Source of the DNA: an uncultured Duncaniella sp.
GTDB lineage: Bacteria; Bacteroidota; Bacteroidia; Bacteroidales; Muribaculaceae
Direction: 5' to 3'
Assembly: GCA_910584825.1 (NCBI GenBank)
Contig: CAJUCI010000007.1
Span: 43,330-107,329 of the forward strand
Length of the DNA stretch: 64,000 bases
Part shown: piece by piece, positions 52,010 to 60,266 of the stretch
How positions within the stretch are numbered: the stretch's first letter is position 1
Layout: each line of letters opens with the position of its first letter
The notes under the pieces: generated by a model
Told to the model about the DNA's origin: nothing
The model's input: only the letters and a program-made list of their open reading frames with translations
Database searches by the model: none
Translations under genes and position numbers: made by a program

Positions 52010-52642
52010 ATGAATCACAATATCCGCCCCATCATCCTGTCACTGCTGGTCATCCTCATGCTCCCGGCGATAGCCCGTGCCCAAAGCTCACTTGAAAAGA
52101 TAACGCAGACGGTCGAGGATAACCCCAAATGCGAGACATCAATCTACCGCGAAAAGCGCGACCCCGAGACCCGCAAGGTCATCTCGTCAGAGCTTGTCGT
52201 CTACCTCTCTGACGAAAAGTTAGTCAACCGCATCATCGAGGCTTTCAGAAAAGAGCGTCATAATGCCATATCCTACAGCGTTGACAACTCCACCGGCCGA
52301 CAGGGCACACGCTTCTATCAGATTGAGTTTGAGAGCAAGAAGGGTGAATGGTCATCCTACTCCATAATCTACTACGAATACCACAAGAAATGGATTTACT
52401 CGGTAAAGACCTCGATTTACGGCAATCCCGAGAATCAGACCCGCACAAAAAACAGGACCAAAAGCAGGGGCAGAAAGCTACAAAGCTCATGCACCGAGCG
52501 CGAGCCTGACTACATCTACCCCAACGGAGACGGCAGCTACACCAAAATCTATTACCCACATGATGACGATGCCGACGACAACACATCCGACGGCAACGAC
52601 ACCCCCCTGAACACCCGCTGGATGCTCGTCTCATCCGACTGA
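52010..52642 (+). CDS. Small secreted protein (DUF5024-like), third gene of the sigma operon
   Basis: Exported protein of 210 residues with signal peptide MNHNIRPIILSLLVILMLPA ending IARAQ. The mature part (LEKITQTVEDNPKCETSIYR...DPETRKVISS) recalls the DUF5024 proteins that follow ECF sigma genes in Bacteroides; this is an assignment from memory. It contains a basic stretch (TKNRTKSRGRK) and an acidic stretch (PHDDDADDNTSDGND). It lies 60 bp after the anti-sigma gene and may sense or respond to envelope stress (inference). Confidence 0.6.
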   Translation: MNHNIRPIILSLLVILMLPAIARAQSSLEKITQTVEDNPKCETSIYREKRDPETRKVISSELVVYLSDEKLVNRIIEAFRKERHNAISYSVDNSTGRQGTRFYQIEFESKKGEWSSYSIIYYEYHKKWIYSVKTSIYGNPENQTRTKNRTKSRGRKLQSSCTEREPDYIYPNGDGSYTKIYYPHDDDADDNTSDGNDTPLNTRWMLVSSD

Positions 52643-52654
52643 CCGTCCAAAATT

Positions 52655-52788
52655 CCGAAAAGGTACATAAGAACATAAGAGACAAAAGCGACATAAGTCT
52701 TTGAATAAGTGAATTTTTAATTTTAAATTCTTAATTTTAAAAGACTTATGTCGCTTTTGTCTCTTATGTCCTTATGTCCCCTTTTCGG
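52655..52788. repeat. ACATAAGGACATAAG hairpin repeat, copy 5
   Basis: Arms 52655-52701 and 52741-52788 pair over about 45 bases, including AGAGACAAAAGCGACATAAG in the left arm. The loop holds an AT-rich segment (TTTTTAATTTTAAATTC) of the family seen at 24380 and 42308. It lies between the convergent secreted-protein and amylase genes, 12 nt from each stop. Confidence 0.9.
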
Positions 52789-52800
52789 GGTCGGTATCCT

Positions 52801-54729
52801 TTATTTCACAGCTATCTTCCTGCTTTTCCCGTTGACACTGACGATGTAAAGGCCCGATGCGAGAGGCATCTGCACGCCGCCGTCACACTGCGCGGCATAA
52901 TACACACGCCCGTCCACACCGGCTATCACGACCTTTGCGCCTTCCAATCCGGCCACGCACAGCACACCGGCCGACGCCGTGACATTCCAATCGCCGTCAG
53001 CCGCAACGTCGGCAATGCCTGTGGTGGTCTCGAAATACTCGCCTAAGTGCGACACCGCACCCTTGTTGCCACCCTCACCTTTATATATATGGCTGTGCGT
53101 GGGCAGACCCACGAAGTCGGCGGTCTGCTTGTAAGGGTCATTATTGGGATTCGAGTCGCAGAACAGGAAACCGTTGAGCTTGGCCACATTGGAGGGGAAA
53201 GTGTATTTCCAGGTCGTGTCGTCGACCTGCTCCATAGCCACGCCCGGCCATGTGGTCGCGGGACTGCTCCAATAATGGATATTCACGCTCGGCCAGCGGG
53301 TTATCGAATTGTCATAATACACCGTCAGATTATCTAAATCAGGGTCGGTAGGCTCGTCAGGCCCTACGGGGTCAACCGGCTCAATCGGGTCGAGTGCATC
53401 GGCATAGATTACGGCAATGCCGCTGTCGCCCACATTTCCGCTGATTTTGTCGGCAGTCACGGTAAATTTTCCGCCCGACACACGGTCAGTGTACTCTCCG
53501 GCGGGGCAATACTGTCCGCCGTTGGCCAGCGACACATATCCGCCGCCACCCTTCTTCACGATTACCGCACCGCCATCCTTGCGGGTCACCGATGCCGCGT
53601 CGCCACCGTTATAGTAATAGTCAGGACGGCCCGCCATCACGTTGCGGAACTTATTGACCTCGGCCACCGGCTTGGAAGCGAAATTCATGCTGCCCTTCGC
53701 GCCGATTTTGATGCCGCTGAAGTCTGTTGCGCCCGGTCGCGAAAAGTAGAGCGCGGCCGCACTCATTCGGCACGCCACGATGGCATACGCACGGTCTACC
53801 GTGGCCTGGCTCACCCATTTTGACGCACCGTCATTGTTGGCATACGTGTCATGGCTTTCACCCCAATACACCACCTTGTCGTCAGCCAGCGTGCCCGCGG
53901 CCCAGCCGCCGTAACTTGCCGGCACACCGTCGTTTTTACGCGCGCCGTTACCGTAATTGTCATCGGTCACCGACATATAGCTTGTATATTCCTTCATGTG
54001 TGCGGTATTGCCCTCCCCGCCGGGACCGTCAAGAATCTCGCCGTAGTGATACATGTCGGGCACCGAAGTCACCGTAGCCCAGAATCCGCAATCCTCCGAG
54101 GGCAGGGCTATATGCTTGGCAGCATCCCAGCGTATTCCCTTCACGCCGTAGCTCTTCAGCTCCTCCACATAAGCCTTGGCGCGCTCGGCCACCTCGACAT
54201 TCTCCGAATCCACATCGGGGTATCCGTCACCGCCGCCGAGCTGATTGTGCGTAATCTCGTAACGGTTGCCGTAATTGTTTATGCTGCCGTTCCAGCGCAG
54301 GCGGTTATTGGCGTTCCACCACGGGTCATGATAGAGCGTATGGTCGCCCGCACCGTGGCCGTCGACGTGGTTGGCTACAACATCGACAATGATTTTTATA
54401 CCGTAACCCTCGGCCTCGTCACACAGCTCACGCAGCTCGGCGGCATCGCCCAGCCCCGAGGCTATGAACCTGAAATCATAAGGGCGGTAGGCATCGGCCC
54501 ACACCGTGCCGACACTCACGTTGCGCTGTAGCGGCGACAGTTGCACCGCGCCGAATCCGGCCTCGGCGATGGTCTTTAGTTCGGCCCTGACATCCGACAT
54601 CTTCCAGTTGAAACAGTGCAGGATGTTACCCTCCTGGATACCGTCGGGCAGACCGTAGGGGCCCGCTGCATACATTGCGGGCACGGCAAGACACGACATC
54701 AGCATGACGCTGAAAATCTTTCTTTTCAT
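52801..54729 (-). CDS. Secreted alpha-amylase (GH13) with starch-binding module
   Basis: Secreted starch-degrading enzyme of 642 residues. Signal peptide to about 21; GH13 barrel (25-400) with the four conserved regions: DVVANH (116-121), GIRWDAAKH (nucleophile Asp202), YHYGEILDG (acid/base Glu231) and ESHD (His293-Asp294). A C-terminal amylase beta domain is followed by the linker DPIEPVDPVGPDEPTDP, a starch-binding module (about 455-560, VYYDNSITRWPSVNIHYWSS) and a C-terminal segment (ITASAG-like ... GLYIVSVNGKSRKIAVK) resembling the sorting tails on other secreted proteins here. It is divergent from the glycogen genes. Its promoter and leader hairpin are listed separately. Confidence 0.92.
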   Translation of the reverse strand: MKRKIFSVMLMSCLAVPAMYAAGPYGLPDGIQEGNILHCFNWKMSDVRAELKTIAEAGFGAVQLSPLQRNVSVGTVWADAYRPYDFRFIASGLGDAAELRELCDEAEGYGIKIIVDVVANHVDGHGAGDHTLYHDPWWNANNRLRWNGSINNYGNRYEITHNQLGGGDGYPDVDSENVEVAERAKAYVEELKSYGVKGIRWDAAKHIALPSEDCGFWATVTSVPDMYHYGEILDGPGGEGNTAHMKEYTSYMSVTDDNYGNGARKNDGVPASYGGWAAGTLADDKVVYWGESHDTYANNDGASKWVSQATVDRAYAIVACRMSAAALYFSRPGATDFSGIKIGAKGSMNFASKPVAEVNKFRNVMAGRPDYYYNGGDAASVTRKDGGAVIVKKGGGGYVSLANGGQYCPAGEYTDRVSGGKFTVTADKISGNVGDSGIAVIYADALDPIEPVDPVGPDEPTDPDLDNLTVYYDNSITRWPSVNIHYWSSPATTWPGVAMEQVDDTTWKYTFPSNVAKLNGFLFCDSNPNNDPYKQTADFVGLPTHSHIYKGEGGNKGAVSHLGEYFETTTGIADVAADGDWNVTASAGVLCVAGLEGAKVVIAGVDGRVYYAAQCDGGVQMPLASGLYIVSVNGKSRKIAVK

Positions 54730-54773
54730 CTTAGTGATAATGATTAATTAGTAAGTATGATAAAAAAACACTT

Positions 54774-54793
54774 GATACCGTACAATCGGTATC
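54774..54793 (-). terminator. Hairpin with T-run in the amylase leader (possible attenuator)
   Basis: Minus strand GATACCG-ATTGTA-CGGTATC, then AAGTG and TTTTTTT. It lies inside the leader, after the promoter at 54858 and before the ATG at 54729, so it could stop transcription early. The stem is short and the T-run starts five bases late, so the call is tentative. Confidence 0.4.
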
Positions 54794-54857
54794 GTCTCTA
54801 CATTAATATAAACTGATATGATGTGTCTCCCCCGGGGTCAGATTTGATAAAGTTCTG

Positions 54858-54889
54858 CAAATATAGTATCATTTTTCATATGTTCCAAA
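54858..54889 (-). promoter_or_regulatory. Promoter of the amylase gene
   Basis: Minus strand TTTG (54889-54886), a 20-nt spacer, TATATTTG (54865-54858): a full consensus match. The leader is about 125 nt. Confidence 0.8.
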
Positions 54890-55053
54890 TTATTCACGCG
54901 GTAGTTTTAATCCCTCCCGCCCGGCATCGGTTTTTACAATAAGTGGCGCATGCCGCTTACAATTTCCCCGGCAAATGGGCAAGAAATATTATATGTTTCA
55001 CAACATTGTTTATGGAACGTTTTATTAAACACGCGCAAAAAATCGGCTCATTC

Positions 55054-55085
55054 TTTGTTTTTATCAACAAAAACCTCTAAATTCG
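55054..55085 (+). promoter_or_regulatory. Candidate promoter of the glycogen operon
   Basis: TTTG 55054-55057, a 20-nt spacer, TAAATTCG 55078-55085, one mismatch from TAnnTTTG. The leader is about 120 nt. Confidence 0.5.
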
Positions 55086-55208
55086 TGAATTTAAAAAACG
55101 GAGGTGCCGCCATGACGCCCCCACACTCTTCTCAAACCTCTTCTCAAACCTATCACCGAATCAATCATCTATTCTACCCGGAATCTAACTATAAATTCAT
55201 ATATATCA

Positions 55209-57143
55209 ATGAGCTATCTAAAATTTGATAAGAACCTCATGATTAACCTGGAGCAGTCCTTGCCAAAGGAGATGCTCCGCACCAATCAGTCAGGTGCCTA
55301 TCACTGCACGACGATAGTTGACTGCAACACCCGCAAGCAGCACGGCTTGCTCGTGGTGCCCGTGCCCGAGCTGGGCAATTCGTGGCATGTGATGCTGTCG
55401 TCGCTCGATGAGACCGTGTATCAGCACGGCGCGCCGTTCAACCTGGGGCTCCACCGCTACAGCGGAGGCGTCATGAGCCCTAACGGCCACAAGTACATCC
55501 GCGAGTTTGACTGCGAGAGCGTGCCCCGCACCACCTATCGTGTGGGCGGCGTAATCCTCACCAAGGAAAAAATCTTCATCTCCAACGAAAACCGCATCCT
55601 CATCCGCTACACCCTCGTCGAGGCTCACTCGGCCACCACTCTGCGCTTCCGCCCCGTGCTCGCCTTCCGTGACGCCAACGAGCTGTGCATCGCCAACGAC
55701 GTAATCAACACCGAGATACCCGAGATTGACAACGGTGTCTCGGCTTGTCTTTATCAGGGCTATCCGAGACTGTTCATGCAGTTCTCCCACAAGCCCACCT
55801 GGACCTACGACCCGCACTGGTACAACGGATTCGAGTATGTCAAGGACCTCGAGCGCGGCGTGCCCTACACCGAGGACCTCTGGGTGCCCGGCTACTTCGA
55901 CGTGCCCATCAAGAAGGGCGAGAGCATCATCTTCTCGGCCGGACTCAGCGAGGTGTCGCCCCGCTCGCTCGCCAAGATGTATGAGAAGGAGATTGCCCAC
56001 CGCACATGCCGCACCTCGTTCTTCAACTGTCTGAAGAACGCCGTCAAGCAGTGCTATCTCCGCGACGGCGATAACATGTACCTCCTCTCGGGCTATCCCT
56101 GGGGCAAGGTAATCGCACGCAACACCTTCATGGCACTCCCCGGAGCCACCATCGCCATCAACCACCGCGAAGACTTCGAGCGCATCGCCGCCACGGCACT
56201 CACATCGCTGCGCGCCTTCATGAAGACCGGCAATCTCGACCGGCGCATCCTCGGCATCGACCTCCCCGACATCCCCCTGTGGGCCATATGGTCGCTCCAG
56301 CAGTATGCCAAGGCATATTCACGCGAGGAGACAGCCGAAAAATATCTCGGCGACATCCGCGCCATCCTCGACTTCATCCTCGCCGGCAAGCACCCCTATC
56401 TCAAGGTCGACGCCGAGACAGGCATGGTCGGCACCAACGGCTCCGACAAACCGATGTCGTGGATGAACGCCTCGCTCGGCGGACGCCCCATCGTGCCCCG
56501 CTCGGGCTATCTCGTTGAGTTCAACGCGCTGTGGTACAACGCCCTCGTCTTCGCCACACGCCTCACCACCGGCGACGTCCAGGCCAAATACCAGGCTGCC
56601 GCCGACAAGATGGCCAAACCGTTTGTCGACACCTTCCTCAACGACTACGGCTATCTCTACGACTACGTCAACGGCACCTATGCCGACCCCTCCGTGCGCC
56701 CCAACATGGCCATCGCCATCGGTCTCGACTACTCGCCGCTCGACCGCCGTCAGCGCAAGCGCGTGCTCGACATCGTCACACGCGAGCTCCTCACCCCCAA
56801 GGGTCTGCGCACACTCTCGCCCAAGAGCTTCGGCTATCGCCCCAACTACCTCGGCTCGCCCGAGGACCGCGAGATGGCCCTCCACAACGGCCCCGCACGC
56901 CCCTGGCTCATGGGATTCTACTCCGACGCCTATCTCAAGGTGTTCGGCATGAGCGGCGTGAGCTACGTTGACCGCATGCTCATCGGCTTTGAGGACGAGA
57001 TGACCCAGGGCTGCATCGGCTCGCTCTCTCAGCTCTACGACGCCAATCCCCCCTACGTGGGCCGCGGTGCCATCAGCCACGTCACCAATGTGGCCGAAGT
57101 GCTGCGCACGCTCACTACACTCAAGAAATTCATAATGGACTAA
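55209..57143 (+). CDS. Glycogen debranching enzyme (amylo-alpha-1,6-glucosidase)
   Basis: Cytoplasmic enzyme that cleaves alpha-1,6 branches of glycogen, 644 residues. The N-terminal glycogen-debranching domain has NQSGAYHCTTIVDCNTRKQH-type sequence and a beta-sandwich to about 250. The GDE_C (alpha/alpha)6 barrel has GYPWGKVIARNTFMALPGA, VDAETGMVGTNGSDKPMSWM and EFNALWYNALVFA, and near its end SPEDREMALHNGPARPWLMG. There is no signal peptide. It is the first gene of a three-gene operon with a GT4 transferase (16 bp later) and a GH57 enzyme (69 bp later). This order is familiar to me from other Bacteroidales (from memory, not checked). Confidence 0.93.
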   Translation: MSYLKFDKNLMINLEQSLPKEMLRTNQSGAYHCTTIVDCNTRKQHGLLVVPVPELGNSWHVMLSSLDETVYQHGAPFNLGLHRYSGGVMSPNGHKYIREFDCESVPRTTYRVGGVILTKEKIFISNENRILIRYTLVEAHSATTLRFRPVLAFRDANELCIANDVINTEIPEIDNGVSACLYQGYPRLFMQFSHKPTWTYDPHWYNGFEYVKDLERGVPYTEDLWVPGYFDVPIKKGESIIFSAGLSEVSPRSLAKMYEKEIAHRTCRTSFFNCLKNAVKQCYLRDGDNMYLLSGYPWGKVIARNTFMALPGATIAINHREDFERIAATALTSLRAFMKTGNLDRRILGIDLPDIPLWAIWSLQQYAKAYSREETAEKYLGDIRAILDFILAGKHPYLKVDAETGMVGTNGSDKPMSWMNASLGGRPIVPRSGYLVEFNALWYNALVFATRLTTGDVQAKYQAAADKMAKPFVDTFLNDYGYLYDYVNGTYADPSVRPNMAIAIGLDYSPLDRRQRKRVLDIVTRELLTPKGLRTLSPKSFGYRPNYLGSPEDREMALHNGPARPWLMGFYSDAYLKVFGMSGVSYVDRMLIGFEDEMTQGCIGSLSQLYDANPPYVGRGAISHVTNVAEVLRTLTTLKKFIMD

Positions 57144-57159
57144 CCCCCTTCTCACACCC

Positions 57160-58422
57160 ATGAAAGCTTTAATGTTCGGGTGGGAATTCCCACCTCACAT
57201 CCTCGGCGGTCTCGGCACCGCCAGCTACGGTCTCACTAAGGGTATGTGGGAGTGTGGCGACATGGACATTACCTTTGTCATACCTAAACCCTTCGGCGAC
57301 GAAGAACGCCACTTCGCCAACATCATAGGCATGTCACAGGTGCCCGTGTGCTGGCGCGACGTGTCACGCGAATACGTTCAGGACCGCATCGGCAACGTCA
57401 TGGACCCCGACCTCTACTTCCGTCTGCGTGACCATATCTATGCCGACTTCAACTACATGCGCACCAACGACTTGGGCTGCATCGAGTTCTCTGGCCGCTA
57501 TCCCGAGAATCTCGTCGAGGAAATCAACAACTACTCGATATGCGCCGGAGTCATCGCACGCACCGTCGACTTTGACATAATCCACTCACACGACTGGCTC
57601 ACCTATCCCGCAGGCATCCACGCCAAGCAGGTGTCGGGCAAGCCGCTCGTGATTCACGTCCACGCCACCGAGTTTGACCGCTCGCGCGGCAAACCCAACC
57701 CCACCGTCTACGGCATCGAGAAGGACGGCATGAACAACGCCGACCACATCATGTGTGTCAGCAACCTCACCCGCGACACCGTAATCCACAACTACGGCAT
57801 CGACCCCTCCAAGGTGACCACCGTGCACAACGCCGTGACCCCGCTCACCCCCGAGCAGCTCAACGTGCCCGAGCACAAGTCGAAGGACAAGGTCGTGACC
57901 TTCCTCGGACGCATCACCATGCAGAAAGGCCCCGAATACTTCGTCGAGGCCGCAGCCAAGGTGCTAAAGAACAACCCCAACGTGCGTTTCGTCATGGCCG
58001 GTAGCGGCGACATGATGGACAAGATGATACTCCTCGCCGCCGAGCGCGGCATCTCTGACCGCTTCCACTTCCCCGGATTCCAGAAGGGCAACCAGGTCTA
58101 CGAGATGCTCAAGGCGTCTGACGTCTACATCATGCCCTCGGTGTCAGAGCCGTTCGGCATCTCGCCCCTCGAGGCCATGCAGATGGGAGTGCCCTCCATC
58201 ATCTCCAAGCAGAGCGGATGTGCCGAGATTCTCACCAACGTCATCAAGACCGACTACTGGGACATCGACGCTATGGCCGACGCCATCAACTCAATCGTCA
58301 CCTATCCCGCCATGTACAACCAGCTGCGCGAGGACGGACTGGCCGAGGTCAACCAGATTACCTGGGACAAGGCCGGACGCAAGGTCATCGACATCTACAA
58401 CAAAGTGCTCGGCAGGAGCTAA
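57160..58422 (+). CDS. GT4-family glycosyltransferase (probable glycogen synthase)
   Basis: Cytoplasmic GT-B glycosyltransferase of 420 residues. The N-terminal half opens FGWEFPPHILGGLGTASYGL, a starch/glycogen-synthase-like glycine loop, and has DIIHSHDWLTYPAGIHA. The C-terminal half has the donor-binding FLGRITMQKGPEYF and the EPFGISPLEAMQMG EX7E motif. Between the debranching enzyme and the GH57 gene it most likely extends alpha-1,4-glucan, using ADP- or UDP-glucose (inference). Family membership is sure; the substrate is inferred. Confidence 0.9.
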   Translation: MKALMFGWEFPPHILGGLGTASYGLTKGMWECGDMDITFVIPKPFGDEERHFANIIGMSQVPVCWRDVSREYVQDRIGNVMDPDLYFRLRDHIYADFNYMRTNDLGCIEFSGRYPENLVEEINNYSICAGVIARTVDFDIIHSHDWLTYPAGIHAKQVSGKPLVIHVHATEFDRSRGKPNPTVYGIEKDGMNNADHIMCVSNLTRDTVIHNYGIDPSKVTTVHNAVTPLTPEQLNVPEHKSKDKVVTFLGRITMQKGPEYFVEAAAKVLKNNPNVRFVMAGSGDMMDKMILLAAERGISDRFHFPGFQKGNQVYEMLKASDVYIMPSVSEPFGISPLEAMQMGVPSIISKQSGCAEILTNVIKTDYWDIDAMADAINSIVTYPAMYNQLREDGLAEVNQITWDKAGRKVIDIYNKVLGRS

Positions 58423-58491
58423 ACATTAACCCACACACAATCATTAACCCCCACTCAGCCCCCTACAGGGCTAAAACATACACTAAGAGAT

Positions 58492-59997
58492 ATGAAAGCA
58501 ATCTGCTTCTACTTTCAGATTCACCAGCCGTTCCGTCTGAAAAGATACCGTTTCTTCGACATAGGCAACGACCACTATTATTATGATGACTTCGCCAACG
58601 ACGACATCATCACCCGCATAGCCGAGCGCAGCTACATCCCCGCTGCCCAGAGCCTCCTCAAGATGATTGAGGAATCCAAGGGAGCCTTCAAGTGTGCCAT
58701 CTCCATCACCGGCACCGCCCTCGAGCAGTTCGAGCAGTACGTGCCCGAATTCATCGACCTCCTCAAGAAGCTCTCCGACACAGGCTGTGTCGAATTCCTC
58801 GCCGAGACCTATGCCCACTCGCTCGCATCGCTCGCCGACCCCGACGAGTTTGCCAACCAGGTCAAGGTGCACGACGAGAAAATCAAGGAACTCTTCGGCC
58901 AGTCGCCCAAAGTGCTCCGCAACACCGAGCTTATCTACTGCGACGACCTCGCACCCCAGATTCTCGAGATGGGCTACAAGGGCGTGATTACCGAAGGTGC
59001 CAAGCACATCCTCGGATGGAAGTCACCCAACTATGTCTACTCCGCAGCATCAGCCCCCAAGCTCAAGATACTGCTCAAGAACGACAAGTTCTCTGACGAC
59101 ATCTCTGACCGCTTCTCCAACACCTCGTGGGACGAGTATCCCCTCACCGCCGACAAGTACATCAACTGGATTGCATCCACTCCCGCCGAGGAGCAGATTA
59201 TCAACCTGTTCATGAACCTCGAAGTGTTCGGCGACTTCCAGCCCCGCGAGACCGGCATCTTCCAGTTCCTCGAGGCACTCCCCCGCTTCGCCGCCGAGAA
59301 GGGCATCGAGTTCTGGACCCCGACAACAGCCGTTAGCAAGCTCAAGGCCGTCGACATCCTCCCCGTGCTTCACCCCATCAGCTGGGCCGACGAGGCCCGC
59401 GACACCTCGGCATGGCTCGGCAACAAGCTCCAGAACGAGGCCTTCAACAAGCTCTATAGCGTCAGCGAGCGCGTGCGCCTCTGCGAGGACCGCCGCCTCA
59501 AGCAGGACTGGTACTACCTCCAGGCCGCCGACCACTTCTTCTACATGTCCACCAAGAACATGCATGACGGCTCGGTACACTCCCAGTTCTCACCCTACGA
59601 TACCCCCTTCGAGGCATTCACCAACTACATGAACGTCCTTGCCGACTTCATCGTGCGCGTCGAGGAGCAGTATCCCATGAGCATCGACAACGAAGAGCTC
59701 TCATCACTCCTAACCACCATCCGCAACCAGGAGCGCGAGATTGAGACCCTCAACAAGGAGGCCGAATCGATGCGCAAGAACATCGAGCACTTCAACGAAG
59801 AGCACCTCCTCCGCGAGCAGCAGGAGGCCGAAAAGAAAGCCGAAAAGAAAGCCGAAAAGAAGCCCGCACGCAAGTGTGCCCCCAAGGCCAAGAAGGAGTC
59901 AGCCCCCAAGGCCGAGAAGAAAGCTCCCGCAAAAAAGTCAGCCAAGAAAGAGGTGAAGGCCGAGGCTCCCGCACCCGAAGCCACTCCCGAAGCATAA
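58492..59997 (+). CDS. GH57 alpha-amylase/4-alpha-glucanotransferase with Lys/Ala-rich tail
   Basis: Cytoplasmic GH57 enzyme, 501 residues, hydrolysing or transferring alpha-1,4-glucans. The barrel begins ICFYFQIHQPFRLKRYRFFD (conserved HQP), then FLAETYAHSL, VLRNTELIYCDDLAPQI and TEGAKHILG, with the later NLEVFGDFQPRETGIFQFLE (Asp in EVFGD). After a coiled coil (about 405-440) comes a strongly basic tail rich in Lys, Ala, Pro and Glu (AEKKAEKKAEKKPARK and AKKESAPKAEKKAPAKK), unlike the catalytic family and similar in composition to histone-H1-like proteins. It is the third gene of the glycogen operon. Confidence 0.9.
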   Translation: MKAICFYFQIHQPFRLKRYRFFDIGNDHYYYDDFANDDIITRIAERSYIPAAQSLLKMIEESKGAFKCAISITGTALEQFEQYVPEFIDLLKKLSDTGCVEFLAETYAHSLASLADPDEFANQVKVHDEKIKELFGQSPKVLRNTELIYCDDLAPQILEMGYKGVITEGAKHILGWKSPNYVYSAASAPKLKILLKNDKFSDDISDRFSNTSWDEYPLTADKYINWIASTPAEEQIINLFMNLEVFGDFQPRETGIFQFLEALPRFAAEKGIEFWTPTTAVSKLKAVDILPVLHPISWADEARDTSAWLGNKLQNEAFNKLYSVSERVRLCEDRRLKQDWYYLQAADHFFYMSTKNMHDGSVHSQFSPYDTPFEAFTNYMNVLADFIVRVEEQYPMSIDNEELSSLLTTIRNQEREIETLNKEAESMRKNIEHFNEEHLLREQQEAEKKAEKKAEKKPARKCAPKAKKESAPKAEKKAPAKKSAKKEVKAEAPAPEATPEA

Positions 59998-60112
59998 CGT
60001 CAATTTCACCCAAGTGACTCAGCTACAGACCTAAGACTGCCGGGACACATCCGCCGGCGGCTCCGACCCGATTTCCGGGCCTATCCCCCACGGATTTCAT
60101 CCTCAACAGTTT

Positions 60113-60160
60113 TTAGAGTATGTTTACTTTTGGCTTATGTTAAAAGTAAACTTACTCTAA
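60113..60160. terminator. First terminator-type hairpin after the glycogen operon
   Basis: A 19-bp AT-rich inverted repeat with one mismatch: TTAGAGTATGTTTACTTTT / AAAAGTAAACTTACTCTAA around a 10-nt loop. Confidence 0.6.
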
Positions 60161-60175
60161 GAGTCACTTAAATAC

Positions 60176-60224
60176 AATAACGGGCCTGTCGCTAACGTTA
60201 ACCCATAGTGACAGGCCCGTTATT
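60176..60224. terminator. Second terminator-type hairpin after the glycogen operon
   Basis: Perfect 15-bp stem AATAACGGGCCTGTC / GACAGGCCCGTTATT with a loop containing GTTAACGTTAGC-type palindromic sequence, followed by TCATTTATT. Confidence 0.75.
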
Positions 60225-60266
60225 TCATTTATTACGGCTTATGCGGCCCGCCCGTCCCCATCACAT

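Larger units (their letters stand above)
54730..55208. other. Divergent region amylase / glycogen genes
   Basis: No gene is supported in this 479-base AT-rich gap. It contains the amylase leader hairpin (54774-54793), the amylase promoter (54858-54889) and a weaker plus-strand promoter (55054-55085). The frame at 54950-55228 has no family resemblance and overlaps the debranching-enzyme start. Confidence 0.6.

Noticed and set aside
54950..55228. 92-codon frame before the debranching enzyme
   Set aside because: It lies in an AT-rich divergent promoter region, overlaps the next gene and has no family resemblance.
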